Origin: Methylorubrum aminovorans
Lineage (GTDB): Bacteria > Pseudomonadota > Alphaproteobacteria > Rhizobiales > Beijerinckiaceae
Assembly: GCF_022179725.1 (NCBI RefSeq)
Contig: NZ_BPRC01000008.1
Location: 168,670 to 232,669 of the forward strand
Direction: 5' to 3'
Length of the DNA: 64,000 nt
The translations under genes were made by a program, and so were the position numbers. This document shows, one piece after another, positions 1-8,838 of this stretch (its first letter is position 1; every line of letters starts with the position of its first letter). The notes below the pieces were generated by a model, which saw only the letters and a program-made list of their open reading frames with translations, was not told the origin of the DNA and did not search any database.

Positions 1-13
1 CGCCCCTTCCTCC

Positions 14-1003
14 ATGCCGTCCACGCCCTCGCTCGAAGGCGGCGACGACGCCGTGCTGCCCTTCGCCGTCGAGGCTTTGGACCTGCGCGGGCGCGCGGTG
101 CGGCTCGGTCCGTCGATCGACACCATCCTGCGCCGTCACGGCTACCCCGACGCCGTCGCCCGGCTGATCGGCGAGGCGGCGGCGCTCACCGTGCTGCTCG
201 GCGCCTCGCTCAAGCTCGAAGGGCGCTTCCAGCTCCAGACCAAGACCGACGGGCCGGTGAATATGCTGGTGGTCGATTTCGAGGCGCCCGACCGGGTGCG
301 TGCCACCGCCCGCTTCGACGCGGAGCCGGTGGCGGCCCTCGGACCCAAGGCACGCGCCGCCGACCTGATGGGCCGGGGCCACCTCGCCATGACCATCGAT
401 CAGGGGCCAACCCAGAGCCGCTATCAGGGCGTCGTTGCCCTCGAGGGGCAGAGCCTTGAGGAGGCCGCGCACCAGTATTTCCGCCAGTCCGAGCAGATCC
501 CGACGCTGGTGCGCCTCGCGGTGGCCGAGCAGATGGAGGCCGGCGAGAGCCGCTGGCGGGCCGGCGGCCTGCTGGTGCAGTTCCTGCCGACCTCGCCCGA
601 CCGGTTGCGCCAGGCCGACCTTCCGCCCGGCGACGCGCCGGAGGGCCACGAGATCCTCACCGGCGCGCCCGCCGAGGACGATGCCTGGACCGAGGCGCGC
701 AGCCTCGTCGGGACGGTCGAGGATCACGAACTGGTCGATCCGGCGGTGTCGAGCGAGCGGCTGCTCTACCGGCTGTTCCACGAGCGCGGCGTGCGGGTGT
801 TCGATGCGCAGAGCGTGATCGAGCGCTGCCGCTGCTCCCAGGAACGGGTGATCGGCATGATCCGCTCGTTCTCTGCCGAGGAGCGCCGGGACATGGTGGC
901 GGATGACGGCACCATCGGCATCACCTGCGAGTTCTGCTCGCGCCGCTACGTCCTCGATCCGGCCGAGATCGAGCGGGAGATTGCCGCCGCGCCGGGAGCG
1001 TGA
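14..1003 (+). CDS. hslO: Hsp33 redox-regulated chaperone
   Basis: 329 aa. Hsp33 is a cytosolic holdase chaperone that is switched on by oxidation. The N-terminal chaperone domain spans roughly residues 15-230. The C-terminal redox switch has all four zinc ligands: a CxC pair at Cys272/Cys274 (RCRCSQ) and a CxxC pair at Cys305/Cys308 (TCEFC). These are the residues that form disulfides on activation in the family. The start lies 13 bases into the window, so its promoter and ribosome site are outside or only partly visible. The length is slightly above the usual ~290-300 aa because of a short N-terminal extension, common in alphaproteobacteria. No downstream partner is co-transcribed: a 335-base gap follows. 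Confidence 0.95.
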   Translation: MPSTPSLEGGDDAVLPFAVEALDLRGRAVRLGPSIDTILRRHGYPDAVARLIGEAAALTVLLGASLKLEGRFQLQTKTDGPVNMLVVDFEAPDRVRATARFDAEPVAALGPKARAADLMGRGHLAMTIDQGPTQSRYQGVVALEGQSLEEAAHQYFRQSEQIPTLVRLAVAEQMEAGESRWRAGGLLVQFLPTSPDRLRQADLPPGDAPEGHEILTGAPAEDDAWTEARSLVGTVEDHELVDPAVSSERLLYRLFHERGVRVFDAQSVIERCRCSQERVIGMIRSFSAEERRDMVADDGTIGITCEFCSRRYVLDPAEIEREIAAAPGA

Positions 1004-1338
1004 CGGGATCTGGCCACGCGCTCTGCGCGACGTGTCGCGCCCGACGTCTCCTGGAAGCCAACGCGATCGTGGCGGTCTGTTTGATCCCACGGTGGCGTCG
1101 GCGCTCGGCGTGGATGCCTGATCTGAGTGCGGATCCCATCGACGGCTTCTCCAGGCGCACGCTGAGCCTGCCCGCGACACAGAGAGCCGCCGAGGAGGGC
1201 GCACAGCCCTCGCTGCGATCGATGAAAACGTTCTCACAAGCGTGATGCCGTTTTGGAGTCTCTCCATGTTAAGGGGACGCGGGCCCCGATCTTGCGGGCC
1301 TGTCCGTGCCGTCGATATCCGAACGAGGCGAATGAGCC
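1004..1338. other. intergenic region hslO-edd
   Basis: 335 bases without a convincing gene. The short open frames here lack a ribosome site and read as Arg/Ser-rich shadow peptides. The stretch presumably carries the edd promoter. I see no clear hairpin terminator for hslO. Confidence 0.4.
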
Positions 1339-3168
1339 ATGCCGGAGCTTCACCCCGAAGTCGCCGCGGTCACCGAGCGCGTCATCGCACGCTCCCGCGA
1401 CAGCCGCCGCGCCTATCTCGACCTGATCGAGCGCGAGAGGGAGGCGGGCGTGCACCGCCCGAAGCTCGCCTGCGGCAACCTCGCCCACGGGTTCGCGGCC
1501 TCCGGTGAGGACAAGCCGGCGATCATCGCGGGACGCGCCATGAATATCGGCATCGTCACCGCCTACAACGACATGCTCTCGGCGCATCAGCCCTACGGAC
1601 GCTATCCCGAGCAGATCAAGATTTTCGCCCGCGAAGTGGGCGCCACGGCACAGGTCGCCGGCGGCACGCCGGCCATGTGCGACGGGGTCACGCAAGGGCA
1701 GCGCGGCATGGAGCTGTCGCTGTTCTCGCGCGACACCATCGCTCTCTCGACCGCGGTCGCCCTCAGCCACGGCATGTTCGAGGGCGCGGCGCTGCTGGGC
1801 ATCTGCGACAAGATCGTGCCGGGCCTCATCATCGGGGCGCTGCGCTTCGGCCACCTGCCGATGATCCCGATTCCGGCCGGGCCGATGCCCTCGGGGCTCG
1901 CCAATAAGGAGAAGCAGCGCATCCGCCAGCTCTATGCCGAGGGCAAGGTCGGGCGGAAGGAGCTCTTGGAAAGCGAATCCGCCTCCTATCACGGGGCCGG
2001 CACCTGCACCTTCTACGGCACCGCGAACTCCAACCAGATGATGATGGACGTGATGGGCCTGCACATGCCCGGCGCCTCCTTCATCAATCCGGGCACGCGG
2101 CTGCGCCAGGCCGTGACCCGCTCCGCAATCCACCGCCTCACCGAGATTGGCTGGAACGGCAACGATTACCGGCCGCTCGGGCGCTGCATCGATGAAAAGG
2201 CGATCATCAACGCCATCGTGGGGCTTCTCGCCACTGGCGGCTCGACCAACCACGCGATCCACCTGCCGGCCATGGCGCGGGCCGCCGGCATCGTCATCGA
2301 CTGGGAGGATTTCGACCGGCTCTCCGGTGTGGTGCCGCTGATCGCGCGGGTCTATCCGAACGGCGCGGGCGACGTGAACCACTTCCACGCCGCCGGCGGC
2401 ATGTCCTACGTCATCGCCTCGCTGATCGATGCCGGCCTGCTGCACGACGACATCCTCACGGTGGCGGGGACGCGCCTGCGCGACCACGCCCGTGATCCGA
2501 AGCTGCTGGGCGAGAATGACGACCTCACCTTCGAGGACGCCCCCGCCGAGCCGCTGGACGAATCCATGCTGCGTCCGCCCTCGAGCCCCTTCCAGCCGGA
2601 TGGCGGGATGCGGCTGGTGAAGGGCAACCTGGGCCGGGCCACCTTCAAGACCAGCGCGGTGGACCCCGAGCGCCGCACCATCGAAGCCCCGGCCCGTGTC
2701 TTCTCGGATCAGGACGACGTCATCGCCGCCTTCAAGGCGGGCGAGCTGGAGCGGGATGTCGTGGTAGTGGTGCGCTTCCAAGGCCCGCGCGCCAACGGGA
2801 TGCCGGAACTGCACAAGCTCACCCCGCCGCTGGGCGTGCTGCAGGACCGCGGGCACAAGGTGGCGCTGGTCACCGACGGGCGGATGTCGGGGGCGTCGGG
2901 CAAGGTGCCGGCGGCGATCCATCTCAGCCCCGAGGCCGTCGGCGGCGGGCCGATCGGCCGCATCCGCGACGGCGACATCATCCGCCTCTCGGCGGAGCAG
3001 GGTGTGCTGGAGGTGCTGGTCGATCCGGCCGAGTGGGAGGGCCGCGAGGACGCGGTGCAGCCGCCGGACGGCCTCGGCACCGGCCGCGAATTGTTCGCCT
3101 TCATGCGCCAGGGCGCCGACGACGCCGAACGAGGCGGTTCGGCGATGCTGGCGGCGGCGGGGTTGTGA
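1339..3168 (+). CDS. edd: 6-phosphogluconate dehydratase (Entner-Doudoroff)
   Basis: 609 aa, the usual length for Edd. It converts 6-phosphogluconate to 2-keto-3-deoxy-6-phosphogluconate (KDPG) in the cytosol. It belongs to the IlvD/Edd Fe-S dehydratase family, and the cluster-ligand segments are present: PAMCDGVTQG near residue 115, LGICDKIVPG near 155, and GAGTCTFYGTANSNQ near 220. The C-terminal VTDGRMSGASG motif is also intact. Motif choice (GTCTFYGTANSNQMM) favours Edd over dihydroxy-acid dehydratase; the real IlvD is also in this window at 58711-60441. The next gene is KDPG aldolase, which confirms the pathway. The start ATG follows a GCGAATGAGCC context with only a weak ribosome site. 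Confidence 0.96.
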   Translation: MPELHPEVAAVTERVIARSRDSRRAYLDLIEREREAGVHRPKLACGNLAHGFAASGEDKPAIIAGRAMNIGIVTAYNDMLSAHQPYGRYPEQIKIFAREVGATAQVAGGTPAMCDGVTQGQRGMELSLFSRDTIALSTAVALSHGMFEGAALLGICDKIVPGLIIGALRFGHLPMIPIPAGPMPSGLANKEKQRIRQLYAEGKVGRKELLESESASYHGAGTCTFYGTANSNQMMMDVMGLHMPGASFINPGTRLRQAVTRSAIHRLTEIGWNGNDYRPLGRCIDEKAIINAIVGLLATGGSTNHAIHLPAMARAAGIVIDWEDFDRLSGVVPLIARVYPNGAGDVNHFHAAGGMSYVIASLIDAGLLHDDILTVAGTRLRDHARDPKLLGENDDLTFEDAPAEPLDESMLRPPSSPFQPDGGMRLVKGNLGRATFKTSAVDPERRTIEAPARVFSDQDDVIAAFKAGELERDVVVVVRFQGPRANGMPELHKLTPPLGVLQDRGHKVALVTDGRMSGASGKVPAAIHLSPEAVGGGPIGRIRDGDIIRLSAEQGVLEVLVDPAEWEGREDAVQPPDGLGTGRELFAFMRQGADDAERGGSAMLAAAGL

Positions 3169-3178
3169 CATCCACGCC

Positions 3179-3269
3179 GTCATTGCGAGCGTGAGCGAAG
3201 CAATCCAGCGAACGCGAAGTCTCCGGAAAGGTCGCGCCCTGGATTGCTGCGGCTTCACCTCGCCATGAC
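3179..3269. repeat. imperfect palindromic repeat between edd and eda
   Basis: A 91-base inverted repeat. The left arm (3179-3208) starts GTCATTGCGAGC and ends GCAATCCAG. The right arm (3239-3269) starts CTGGATTGCTGC and ends CGCCATGAC, the near-exact reverse complement. Elements with these ends (GTCATTGCGAGC...CAATCCAG) are widespread dispersed palindromes in alphaproteobacterial genomes. It sits inside the edd-eda operon, where the transcript would fold into a long hairpin. Confidence 0.8.
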
Positions 3270-3321
3270 AGAGAATCAATCTGAAGCGTTCGCACCGGCA
3301 GCACGGAGAGTGGAGACCCTC

Positions 3322-3942
3322 ATGAGCACCATCGACGCGCTGATGCGCTCCGTTCCCGTCATCCCCGTTCTGGTGGTGGAGGATGCCGCCGATGCGGTGC
3401 CGATCGCCGAGGCACTGGTCGGCGGCGGGCTCACCGCCCTCGAAGTCACGCTGCGCACCCCCGCGGCGCTCGACGTGATCCGGGCGATGTCGAGCGTCGC
3501 GGGCGCGGTGGTCGGTGCCGGCACGGTCCTGAACGCGCGCGATCTCGATGCCGCCATCGGCGCGGGTGCCAAGTTCATCGTCAGCCCCGGCCTGACCGCG
3601 CCGTTGACCGAGGCGGCGATCACCTCCGGTGTGCCCTACCTGCCGGGGGTCGCGACCTCCGCCGACATCATGCGCGGCCTCGACCACGGGCTCGACCGCT
3701 TCAAGTTCTTCCCGGCGGAAGCGGCCGGCGGGCTGAAGGCGCTGAAGGCCCTGGCCGCCCCCTTCGGTCAGGTGCGGTTCTGCCCCACCGGCGGCATCAC
3801 CGAGGCGAGTGCGGGCGAGTGGCTCGCCCACCCGGCCGTGCTCTGCGTCGGCGGAAGCTGGGTGGTGCCCGCGGGCAAGCCCGACCCGGCCGCGATCCGG
3901 CGGCTCGCCGAGGCGGCCGCGAAACTGCGTCCGAACCGATAG
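3322..3942 (+). CDS. eda: KDPG aldolase
   Basis: 206 aa from the ATG at 3322, preceded by a GGAGAG-type ribosome site; an in-frame ATG at 3244 lies inside the palindromic repeat and is less likely. It cleaves KDPG to pyruvate and glyceraldehyde 3-phosphate. The family signatures are present: LEVTLRTP, with the catalytic glutamate, near residue 45, and FKFFPAEAAGG, with the Schiff-base lysine, near residue 135. CPTGGI binds phosphate. It lies about 150 bases after edd in the same orientation, so the two probably form one Entner-Doudoroff operon interrupted by the repeat. Confidence 0.95.
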   Translation: MSTIDALMRSVPVIPVLVVEDAADAVPIAEALVGGGLTALEVTLRTPAALDVIRAMSSVAGAVVGAGTVLNARDLDAAIGAGAKFIVSPGLTAPLTEAAITSGVPYLPGVATSADIMRGLDHGLDRFKFFPAEAAGGLKALKALAAPFGQVRFCPTGGITEASAGEWLAHPAVLCVGGSWVVPAGKPDPAAIRRLAEAAAKLRPNR

Positions 3943-4361
3943 GGTTTTCACCCGGAGACCGCCCTTCGTCTCGCGAACTCGGGGATCTCCGGATGCCTCT
4001 TCGGCTCCGGAGTCTCTTCAGGCCGCCGCCGGCCGTGAGTCGCGGGTAGCCCCGCGATTTTCGCAGGCGAAATCTGACTTCGGCGTCCAAGGTCGGGCAG
4101 ATTATAATGCCTCTCAATTAGCCCGTTGCCATTCCGCAACATCGCCGTCTAATTGTCTACGTTTTATCTCTTCTAGACTAAGAAAATTATCTTAAAACAC
4201 ATAGATTTAGATATCATACTGTAATTGCTCCAAGAAGAACCTTCGATTCTGTCGTTTGTTAAAGCCCGCTACCCGCTTGATCCCCGTCAGACGATGTCGT
4301 CATGACCGCCCAGCGGCGGAACGACGTCGTCAAATATCGACAAGAAGACGGGGGCGAGAAC
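3943..4361. other. AT-rich intergenic region upstream of the TonB receptor
   Basis: 419 bases. The first half is GC-rich without a gene. From about 4110 to 4260 it becomes markedly AT-rich (TTTTATCTCTTCTAGACTAA, then ATCATACTGTAATTGC), unlike most of the window. This is the likely promoter and operator region of the siderophore receptor. I could not match a canonical Fur, Irr or RirA site with confidence. Confidence 0.45.
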
Positions 4362-6536
4362 ATGAGACGTCGCGGAACGAATGAAGTCGCCGGTGTACTT
4401 TTGACTGGGACAGCCGCTGTGTTTGCGGCGTCCGCACAGGCACAGCCGGTCGCGCCGGTGCTGGAGACGCCAGCCGCGGTGGCACTGGATGAATTGGCCG
4501 TCGAGGGTCTTGCTCGCGGTGCCCTGCGCCTCGAGCCGCAGGGCGGCGTCACGATCGGATATCTCGGCAAGGCGACGCGCACCGCCACCAAGACGCCGAC
4601 GCCTCTCATCGACACGCCGCAATCCGTCACGGTCATCACGCGGGAGCAAATCCGCGACCAGGGATTCCAGTCGATCGGCGAGGCGACGCGCTACGTGCCG
4701 GGCGTGATCCAGGCTCAGGGTGAGGGCAACCGGGATGAATTGATCATCCGTGGGCAGCGCTCCAATGCCGACTTCTTCGTCAATGGCATTCGCGACGACG
4801 TGCAGTATTACCGCGACCTCTACAACATCCAGCGCATCGAGGTGCTGAAGGGCCCCAACGCGATGATCTTCGGCCGCGGCGGCGGCGGCGGCGTCATCAA
4901 CCGGGTGCTCAAGGAGGCCGACGGCGTGCCGGTTCGCGAGATCGTCGCCCAGGGCGGCCAGTTCGCGAACAAGCGCGTGGCGCTCGATGTCGGCGACCGC
5001 GTCTCGGACAGCGTCTTCTTCCGGATGAACGGTGTATTCGAGGACACGGCGACCTACCGCGACTTCGTCGACATCCGCCGCTACGGCGTAAACCCGACGA
5101 TGACCTTCCTGCTCGGGCCGCAGACGACGCTGAAGCTGTCCTACGAGTATTTCCACGACGACCGCACCACCGATCGTGGCATCCCCTCGCAGTTCGGCCG
5201 GCCCTACCGGTACCGCGAGAACCGGGCGACCTATTTCGGCAACCCGTTCCTGTCGCCGACCTACGTCAACGCCCACATCGCCACGGCGCAGCTCGACCAC
5301 GTCTTCGAGAATGGCGTCGTGATGCGCAGCCAGTCGCGCATCGCCGACTACGAGAAGTTCTACCAGAACGTCTTCCCCGGCGGGGCGGTGAACGCGGCTG
5401 GAACGGCGGTCAACATCTCGGCCTATAATAGTCAGACCGACCGGACGAACTACTTCAACCAGACCGACTTCACCTACCAGTTCCTCACAGGACCCGTGAA
5501 GCACACCCTGCTCGCCGGGTTTGAACTCGGCTATCAGGAAGGCTTGAGCCTGCGCCAGGACGGGTTCTTCGCGACCACGGGCACCCAGAACCTCGTAGTG
5601 AATCCGCTCTCGCCGGTGTCACGCGTCGGCATCACCTTCCGCAACATCGCCAGCGGCGCCAACAGCCGGTACGATCTCGGCCTCGCCGCAGCCTATGTGC
5701 AGGATCAGATCGAACTCAACGAGCACGTCCAGCTCATCGGCGGCCTGCGTTTCGACCATTTCGACTTCGCCGCGACCGACCGACGCACCAACATCACCAA
5801 TGCCCGCATCGACGATCTGATCTCGCCGCGGGCCGGCGTCGTGGTGAAGCCGCTGCCGAACCTCGCGTTCTACACGAGCTACAGCGTCTCCTACCTGCCC
5901 TCTTCGGGTGATCAGTTCAGTGCCTTGACGCCAGGGCTCGTCATCGCCCAGCCGGAGAAGTTCGAGAACACGGAAGTCGGCGTGAAGTACGACGTGTCCC
6001 CCGTGCTTCAGCTCACCGGCGCGCTGTTCAACCTCGACCGCTCCAACCAGCGCATCGCCGATCCGAACCGCCCCGGCTTCTTCCTCACCTCAGGGCAGAC
6101 CAACACCCAGGGCGCGGAGATCGGCGTCAACGGCTACGTCACAGACTGGTGGTCGGTCGCGGGCGGCTACGCCTTCACCGACGCGCGCATCACCAACAAT
6201 CTCTCCACCACGATCGTCGCCGGAAACTTCGTCGGCCTCGTTCCGCTGAACGCCTTCACGCTGTGGAACAAGTTCGACATCGATCAGCGCTTCTCGGTCG
6301 GCGTGGGGTTCATCAACCAATCCCACACCTTCGCGACCTCGGATCAGACTGTGCGGCTTCCGAGCTATTCGCGCTTCGACCTCGGACTGTTCTACAACAT
6401 CAGCGAGAACGCGCGCGCGCAGGTCAATATCGAGAACCTGTTCGACCGCAACTACATCATCTCGGCGCATAACAACAACAACATCCTGCCCGGCGCGCCC
6501 CGCACAGTCCGGGCCCAGATCGTCGTCCGCTGGTAG
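4362..6536 (+). CDS. TonB-dependent siderophore receptor
   Basis: 724 aa from the ATG at 4362, chosen because it gives a standard signal peptide (MRRRGTNEVAGVLLTG..., cleavage after AQA, about residue 28) and has GGGGGCGAG upstream; an in-frame ATG at 4302 adds 20 non-signal residues. Outer-membrane receptor for ferric siderophores, energised by TonB-ExbBD. The plug domain (about residues 60-200) contains TPQSVTVITREQIRDQG, RYVPGV, IIRGQ and the VLKGPNAMIFGRG signature. A 22-strand-type barrel follows, ending in an aromatic residue (VVRW), as these barrels do. The plug is closest in style to catecholate or hydroxamate receptors of the Fiu/FhuE type; the actual ligand cannot be read from sequence. 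Probably iron-repressed, given the separate AT-rich promoter. Confidence 0.92.
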   Translation: MRRRGTNEVAGVLLTGTAAVFAASAQAQPVAPVLETPAAVALDELAVEGLARGALRLEPQGGVTIGYLGKATRTATKTPTPLIDTPQSVTVITREQIRDQGFQSIGEATRYVPGVIQAQGEGNRDELIIRGQRSNADFFVNGIRDDVQYYRDLYNIQRIEVLKGPNAMIFGRGGGGGVINRVLKEADGVPVREIVAQGGQFANKRVALDVGDRVSDSVFFRMNGVFEDTATYRDFVDIRRYGVNPTMTFLLGPQTTLKLSYEYFHDDRTTDRGIPSQFGRPYRYRENRATYFGNPFLSPTYVNAHIATAQLDHVFENGVVMRSQSRIADYEKFYQNVFPGGAVNAAGTAVNISAYNSQTDRTNYFNQTDFTYQFLTGPVKHTLLAGFELGYQEGLSLRQDGFFATTGTQNLVVNPLSPVSRVGITFRNIASGANSRYDLGLAAAYVQDQIELNEHVQLIGGLRFDHFDFAATDRRTNITNARIDDLISPRAGVVVKPLPNLAFYTSYSVSYLPSSGDQFSALTPGLVIAQPEKFENTEVGVKYDVSPVLQLTGALFNLDRSNQRIADPNRPGFFLTSGQTNTQGAEIGVNGYVTDWWSVAGGYAFTDARITNNLSTTIVAGNFVGLVPLNAFTLWNKFDIDQRFSVGVGFINQSHTFATSDQTVRLPSYSRFDLGLFYNISENARAQVNIENLFDRNYIISAHNNNNILPGAPRTVRAQIVVRW

Positions 6537-6545
6537 GCCAGACGC

Positions 6546-6574
6546 CCCCGCTTCCGGGCACGCCCGGAGGCGGG
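6546..6574. terminator. hairpin between TonB receptor and DUF2794 gene
   Basis: CCCGCTTCCGGGC, a 2-3 base loop, then GCCCGGAGGCGGG: a 12-13 bp GC stem at the junction of two convergent genes. There is no T-run on either side, so an intrinsic terminator is likely but not textbook. Confidence 0.5.
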
Positions 6575-6575
6575 A

Positions 6576-6947
6576 TCACACCGCCCGCAAAGGCCCTTCC
6601 AGCACGCCGATGACGCGGGCGAGATCGTTGCCCCGCTTCATCACGAGCCCGCTCGCCGCGATCACCGCGTAGGCGCCCTGGCGGCGGGCGAGCTTGGGAT
6701 CCTTCTCGATCCGGTAGAGCGGCATCTCGGAGGTGCGGCGGTAGATCGAGAACACCGCCTTGTCGCGCCGGAAGTCGAGGGCATAGTCGCGCCACTCGCC
6801 CTCGGCGACGCGCCGTCCGTAAAGATTGAAGATGGTTCGCAGCTCGTCGCGCTGGAAAGCGACTTGCGGGCTCGTCGAGGACGGAAACGGGATGACCTGA
6901 CTGTCTCGGTCGTTCGAGCGGTGATCGACGCTCTGTCCCTCACTCAT
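6576..6947 (-). CDS. DUF2794 family protein
   Basis: 123 aa from the ATG at 6945-6947, which has GGGAG nine bases upstream; a longer frame starting at 7037 lacks support. The conserved core is FNLYGRRVAEGEWRDYALDF followed by AVFSIYRRTSEMPLYRIEK, which I recognise as DUF2794, a small alphaproteobacterial family of unknown function. No signal peptide or membrane segment. It points away from the 6S RNA and bluB. Confidence 0.8.
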   Translation of the reverse strand: MSEGQSVDHRSNDRDSQVIPFPSSTSPQVAFQRDELRTIFNLYGRRVAEGEWRDYALDFRRDKAVFSIYRRTSEMPLYRIEKDPKLARRQGAYAVIAASGLVMKRGNDLARVIGVLEGPLRAV

Positions 6948-7170
6948 CGTCGCTCCCGTAGCGGTGCCAGCGTTCCTGCGGCGAGGGTCAGATGATGGGA
7001 CTCGTCGGCGGCGCCCGCAAGGTGCTTCGCCGGCCATCGGTTATCCCCGTCGTTCACGATACGATTCCGAGGCGGCGTGAAGACTCATGTGCGTCGCCGC
7101 ACGGTAAGGTGGCAAACATCACCGTCTCGCCGCGATCTCGCCTTGCCATCGCCGCCGCAAACGCTTTCAC

Positions 7171-7326
7171 TGTGGCTTGAAACCTCGTCGGCCTGTCCAT
7201 CGCGGCGGCGCCTGAACCCGAGCTCCCCAGCCCTCGGGCAATGCCGCGGATCTTCGGCGAGCCGACACCCAGAGGTTTCGAGACCCAAGGACTTCAGGCG
7301 GCCTCCTCGGAGCGCCGCCCTTTTTT
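7171..7326 (+). ncRNA. ssrS: probable 6S RNA
   Basis: About 156 nt. The ends pair in a long closing stem: 7176-7192 (CTTGAAACCTCGTCGGC) with 7261-7266 (GCCGAC) and 7272-7282 (GAGGTTTCGAG). Inside lie an internal bulge region, a second stem (ATCGCGGC 7199-7206 with GCCGCGGAT), and an apical hairpin (CCCGAG with CTCGGG). This rod with a central bubble is the 6S RNA architecture that mimics an open promoter and binds RNA polymerase sigma-70 holoenzyme. The 3' side reads CAATGCCGCGGATCTTCGG, which resembles alphaproteobacterial 6S RNAs as I remember them. A strong intrinsic terminator closes the transcript. The 5' end is approximate. Alternative: another structured leader RNA of bluB. Confidence 0.62.
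7297..7326 (+). terminator. intrinsic terminator of the 6S RNA
   Basis: GGCGGCCTCC, TC loop, GGAGCGCCGCC, then CTTTTTT: a stem of about 10 bp followed by a six-T run. It ends the structured RNA and lies 95 bases before bluB. Confidence 0.85.
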
Positions 7327-7420
7327 CGTGGTGATGCCGGACGCGGGCCAAGGCCGCGACGACGACCATCTTGGATGATCATCTTGGCATCCGCGCCCGC
7401 CGGCGCGAGAAGCGGCGGCG

Positions 7421-8086
7421 ATGTCCGAACTCCCCTCCCCCCCGTCGGTCGATCCGCCCGTCTTCGACGCCGCCTTCCGGGCCCGCCTCGCGGATCTCTT
7501 CGCGTGGCGACGGGACGTTCGGCGCTTCCGCGCTGACCCGGTCGACGAGGCCGTGCTGCGGACCTGCCTGGATCTCGCGGCGCTGGCGCCCTCTGTCGGC
7601 AACAGCCAGCCCTGGCGCTTCGTGCGGGTCTCCGATGCCGGGCGGCGTGCGGCGGTCGCCGCGAGCTTCGAGCGCTGCAACGCCGCCGCCCGCGCCGGCT
7701 ACGCCGACGAGCGGGGCGCGCTCTACGCCCGCCTGAAGCTCGCGGGCCTGCGCGAGGCGCCGGTCCATCTCGCGGTGTTCTGCGACGCCGCCACCGAGGC
7801 CGGCCACGGGCTCGGCCGGGCGACCATGCCGGAGATGCTGCGCTACTCGGTGGCGGCCTGCATCCACGCCTTCTGGCTCGCCGCCCGCGCCCACGGCCTC
7901 GGCGTCGGCTGGGTCTCGATTCTTGAGCCCGCCGTGGTGACCCGGACCCTCGACGTTCCGGATGCCTGGGATCTGATCGCTTATCTCTGCGTCGGCCACC
8001 CGGTCGAGGTGCATGCCGACCCGGAACTCGTTCGCCACGGCTGGCAGGAGCGGTGCCCGGAAACGGTTCGCCTGCACGAGCGCTGA
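7421..8086 (+). CDS. bluB: 5,6-dimethylbenzimidazole synthase BluB
   Basis: 221 aa. BluB breaks down reduced flavin mononucleotide with oxygen to give 5,6-dimethylbenzimidazole, the lower ligand of cobalamin. It has the nitroreductase-like fold with the BluB-specific segments WRRDVRRFR (residues ~28-36), LAPSVGNSQPWRFVR (~60-75), and GLGVGWVSIL (~160-170). It stands alone, without other cob genes in the window, but eutBC at the other end needs adenosylcobalamin. I looked for a cobalamin riboswitch upstream and did not find its conserved boxes; the space is occupied by the 6S-like RNA. Confidence 0.93.
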   Translation: MSELPSPPSVDPPVFDAAFRARLADLFAWRRDVRRFRADPVDEAVLRTCLDLAALAPSVGNSQPWRFVRVSDAGRRAAVAASFERCNAAARAGYADERGALYARLKLAGLREAPVHLAVFCDAATEAGHGLGRATMPEMLRYSVAACIHAFWLAARAHGLGVGWVSILEPAVVTRTLDVPDAWDLIAYLCVGHPVEVHADPELVRHGWQERCPETVRLHER

Positions 8087-8268
8087 GGCCGTCACCGGAC
8101 GCCGACCCCATTACTTAAAATTTGTCGGAAGTTCTGAGGCTGTGATTCGCTCTCCCGCCAAGAGGCCGTGCATGGAGTCCGCATTCCGCAGCGCGTGAAG
8201 CAAAGCGGCAAGCTGGAACAGTGGATCGTCTTCGCCAGTTACGCTCCAGCTCGGAAAGGCGATCTTCG

Positions 8269-8784
8269 ATGTTCGGAACAGGCAAGTACAGGGCGCGTCT
8301 CGCGGGCGCGCTCGTGGCGGCGCTTTGCGCGGCGGGTGCCGCACAGGCCCGAGAGGTCGTCCCGTTCGCCGACGGGATCGGGCCGGGCACGATCGTGGTG
8401 CGCACCAACGAGCGCCGGCTCTATCTCGTCAACGGCGACGGCACGGCGATCCGCTACCCCGTCGCGGTCGGCAAGCCGGGTAAGCAGTGGAGCGGCGCGA
8501 CCCAGATCGACGGCAAATACTACCAGCCCGACTGGTCGCCCCCGGCCGAGGTGAAGCGCGACAACCCGCGCCTGCCCAACCTCATCCGCGGCGGCTCGCC
8601 GAGCAACCCGATGGGCGTAGCGGCGATGACCCTGCGGGGCGGCGAATACGCGATCCACGGCACCAACCGCCCGCGCTCGATCGGCACCTTCGCCTCCTAC
8701 GGCTGTATTCGGATGTACAATCAGGACATCGCCGACCTGTTCGGGCGTGTCGCCGTCGGCACGCAGGTGTATGTGATGCGCTGA
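8269..8784 (+). CDS. L,D-transpeptidase (YkuD domain), exported
   Basis: 171 aa from the ATG at 8269, preceded by GGAAAGG and giving a clean signal peptide (MFGTGKYRARLAGALVAALC..., cleavage after AQA, residue ~27); an in-frame ATG at 8221 is upstream of the signal. The YkuD domain covers about residues 40-170. The catalytic motif is intact: HGTNRP at ~130 and SYGCIRM with the nucleophile cysteine at ~147. It forms 3-3 cross-links in peptidoglycan or anchors proteins to it in the periplasm. Single-domain, similar to the many small ErfK/YbiS-type enzymes of Hyphomicrobiales. Confidence 0.92.
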   Translation: MFGTGKYRARLAGALVAALCAAGAAQAREVVPFADGIGPGTIVVRTNERRLYLVNGDGTAIRYPVAVGKPGKQWSGATQIDGKYYQPDWSPPAEVKRDNPRLPNLIRGGSPSNPMGVAAMTLRGGEYAIHGTNRPRSIGTFASYGCIRMYNQDIADLFGRVAVGTQVYVMR

Positions 8785-8838
8785 AACGCTCGGCGGATCG
8801 CGCCGCAGCCATCCGCCGCGCCGGAAGAGGGGTGGCGG

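Noticed and set aside
1234..3951. 905-aa minus-strand reading frame opposite edd and eda
   Set aside because: Long antisense frames are expected at this GC content. The translation is Arg/Gly/His-rich with no domain, while edd and eda are clear on the other strand.
6960..7420. Cobalamin riboswitch before bluB
   Set aside because: None of the conserved boxes (such as the GCCACTG-type element or the B12 box) can be found. The structured RNA present fits 6S RNA better.
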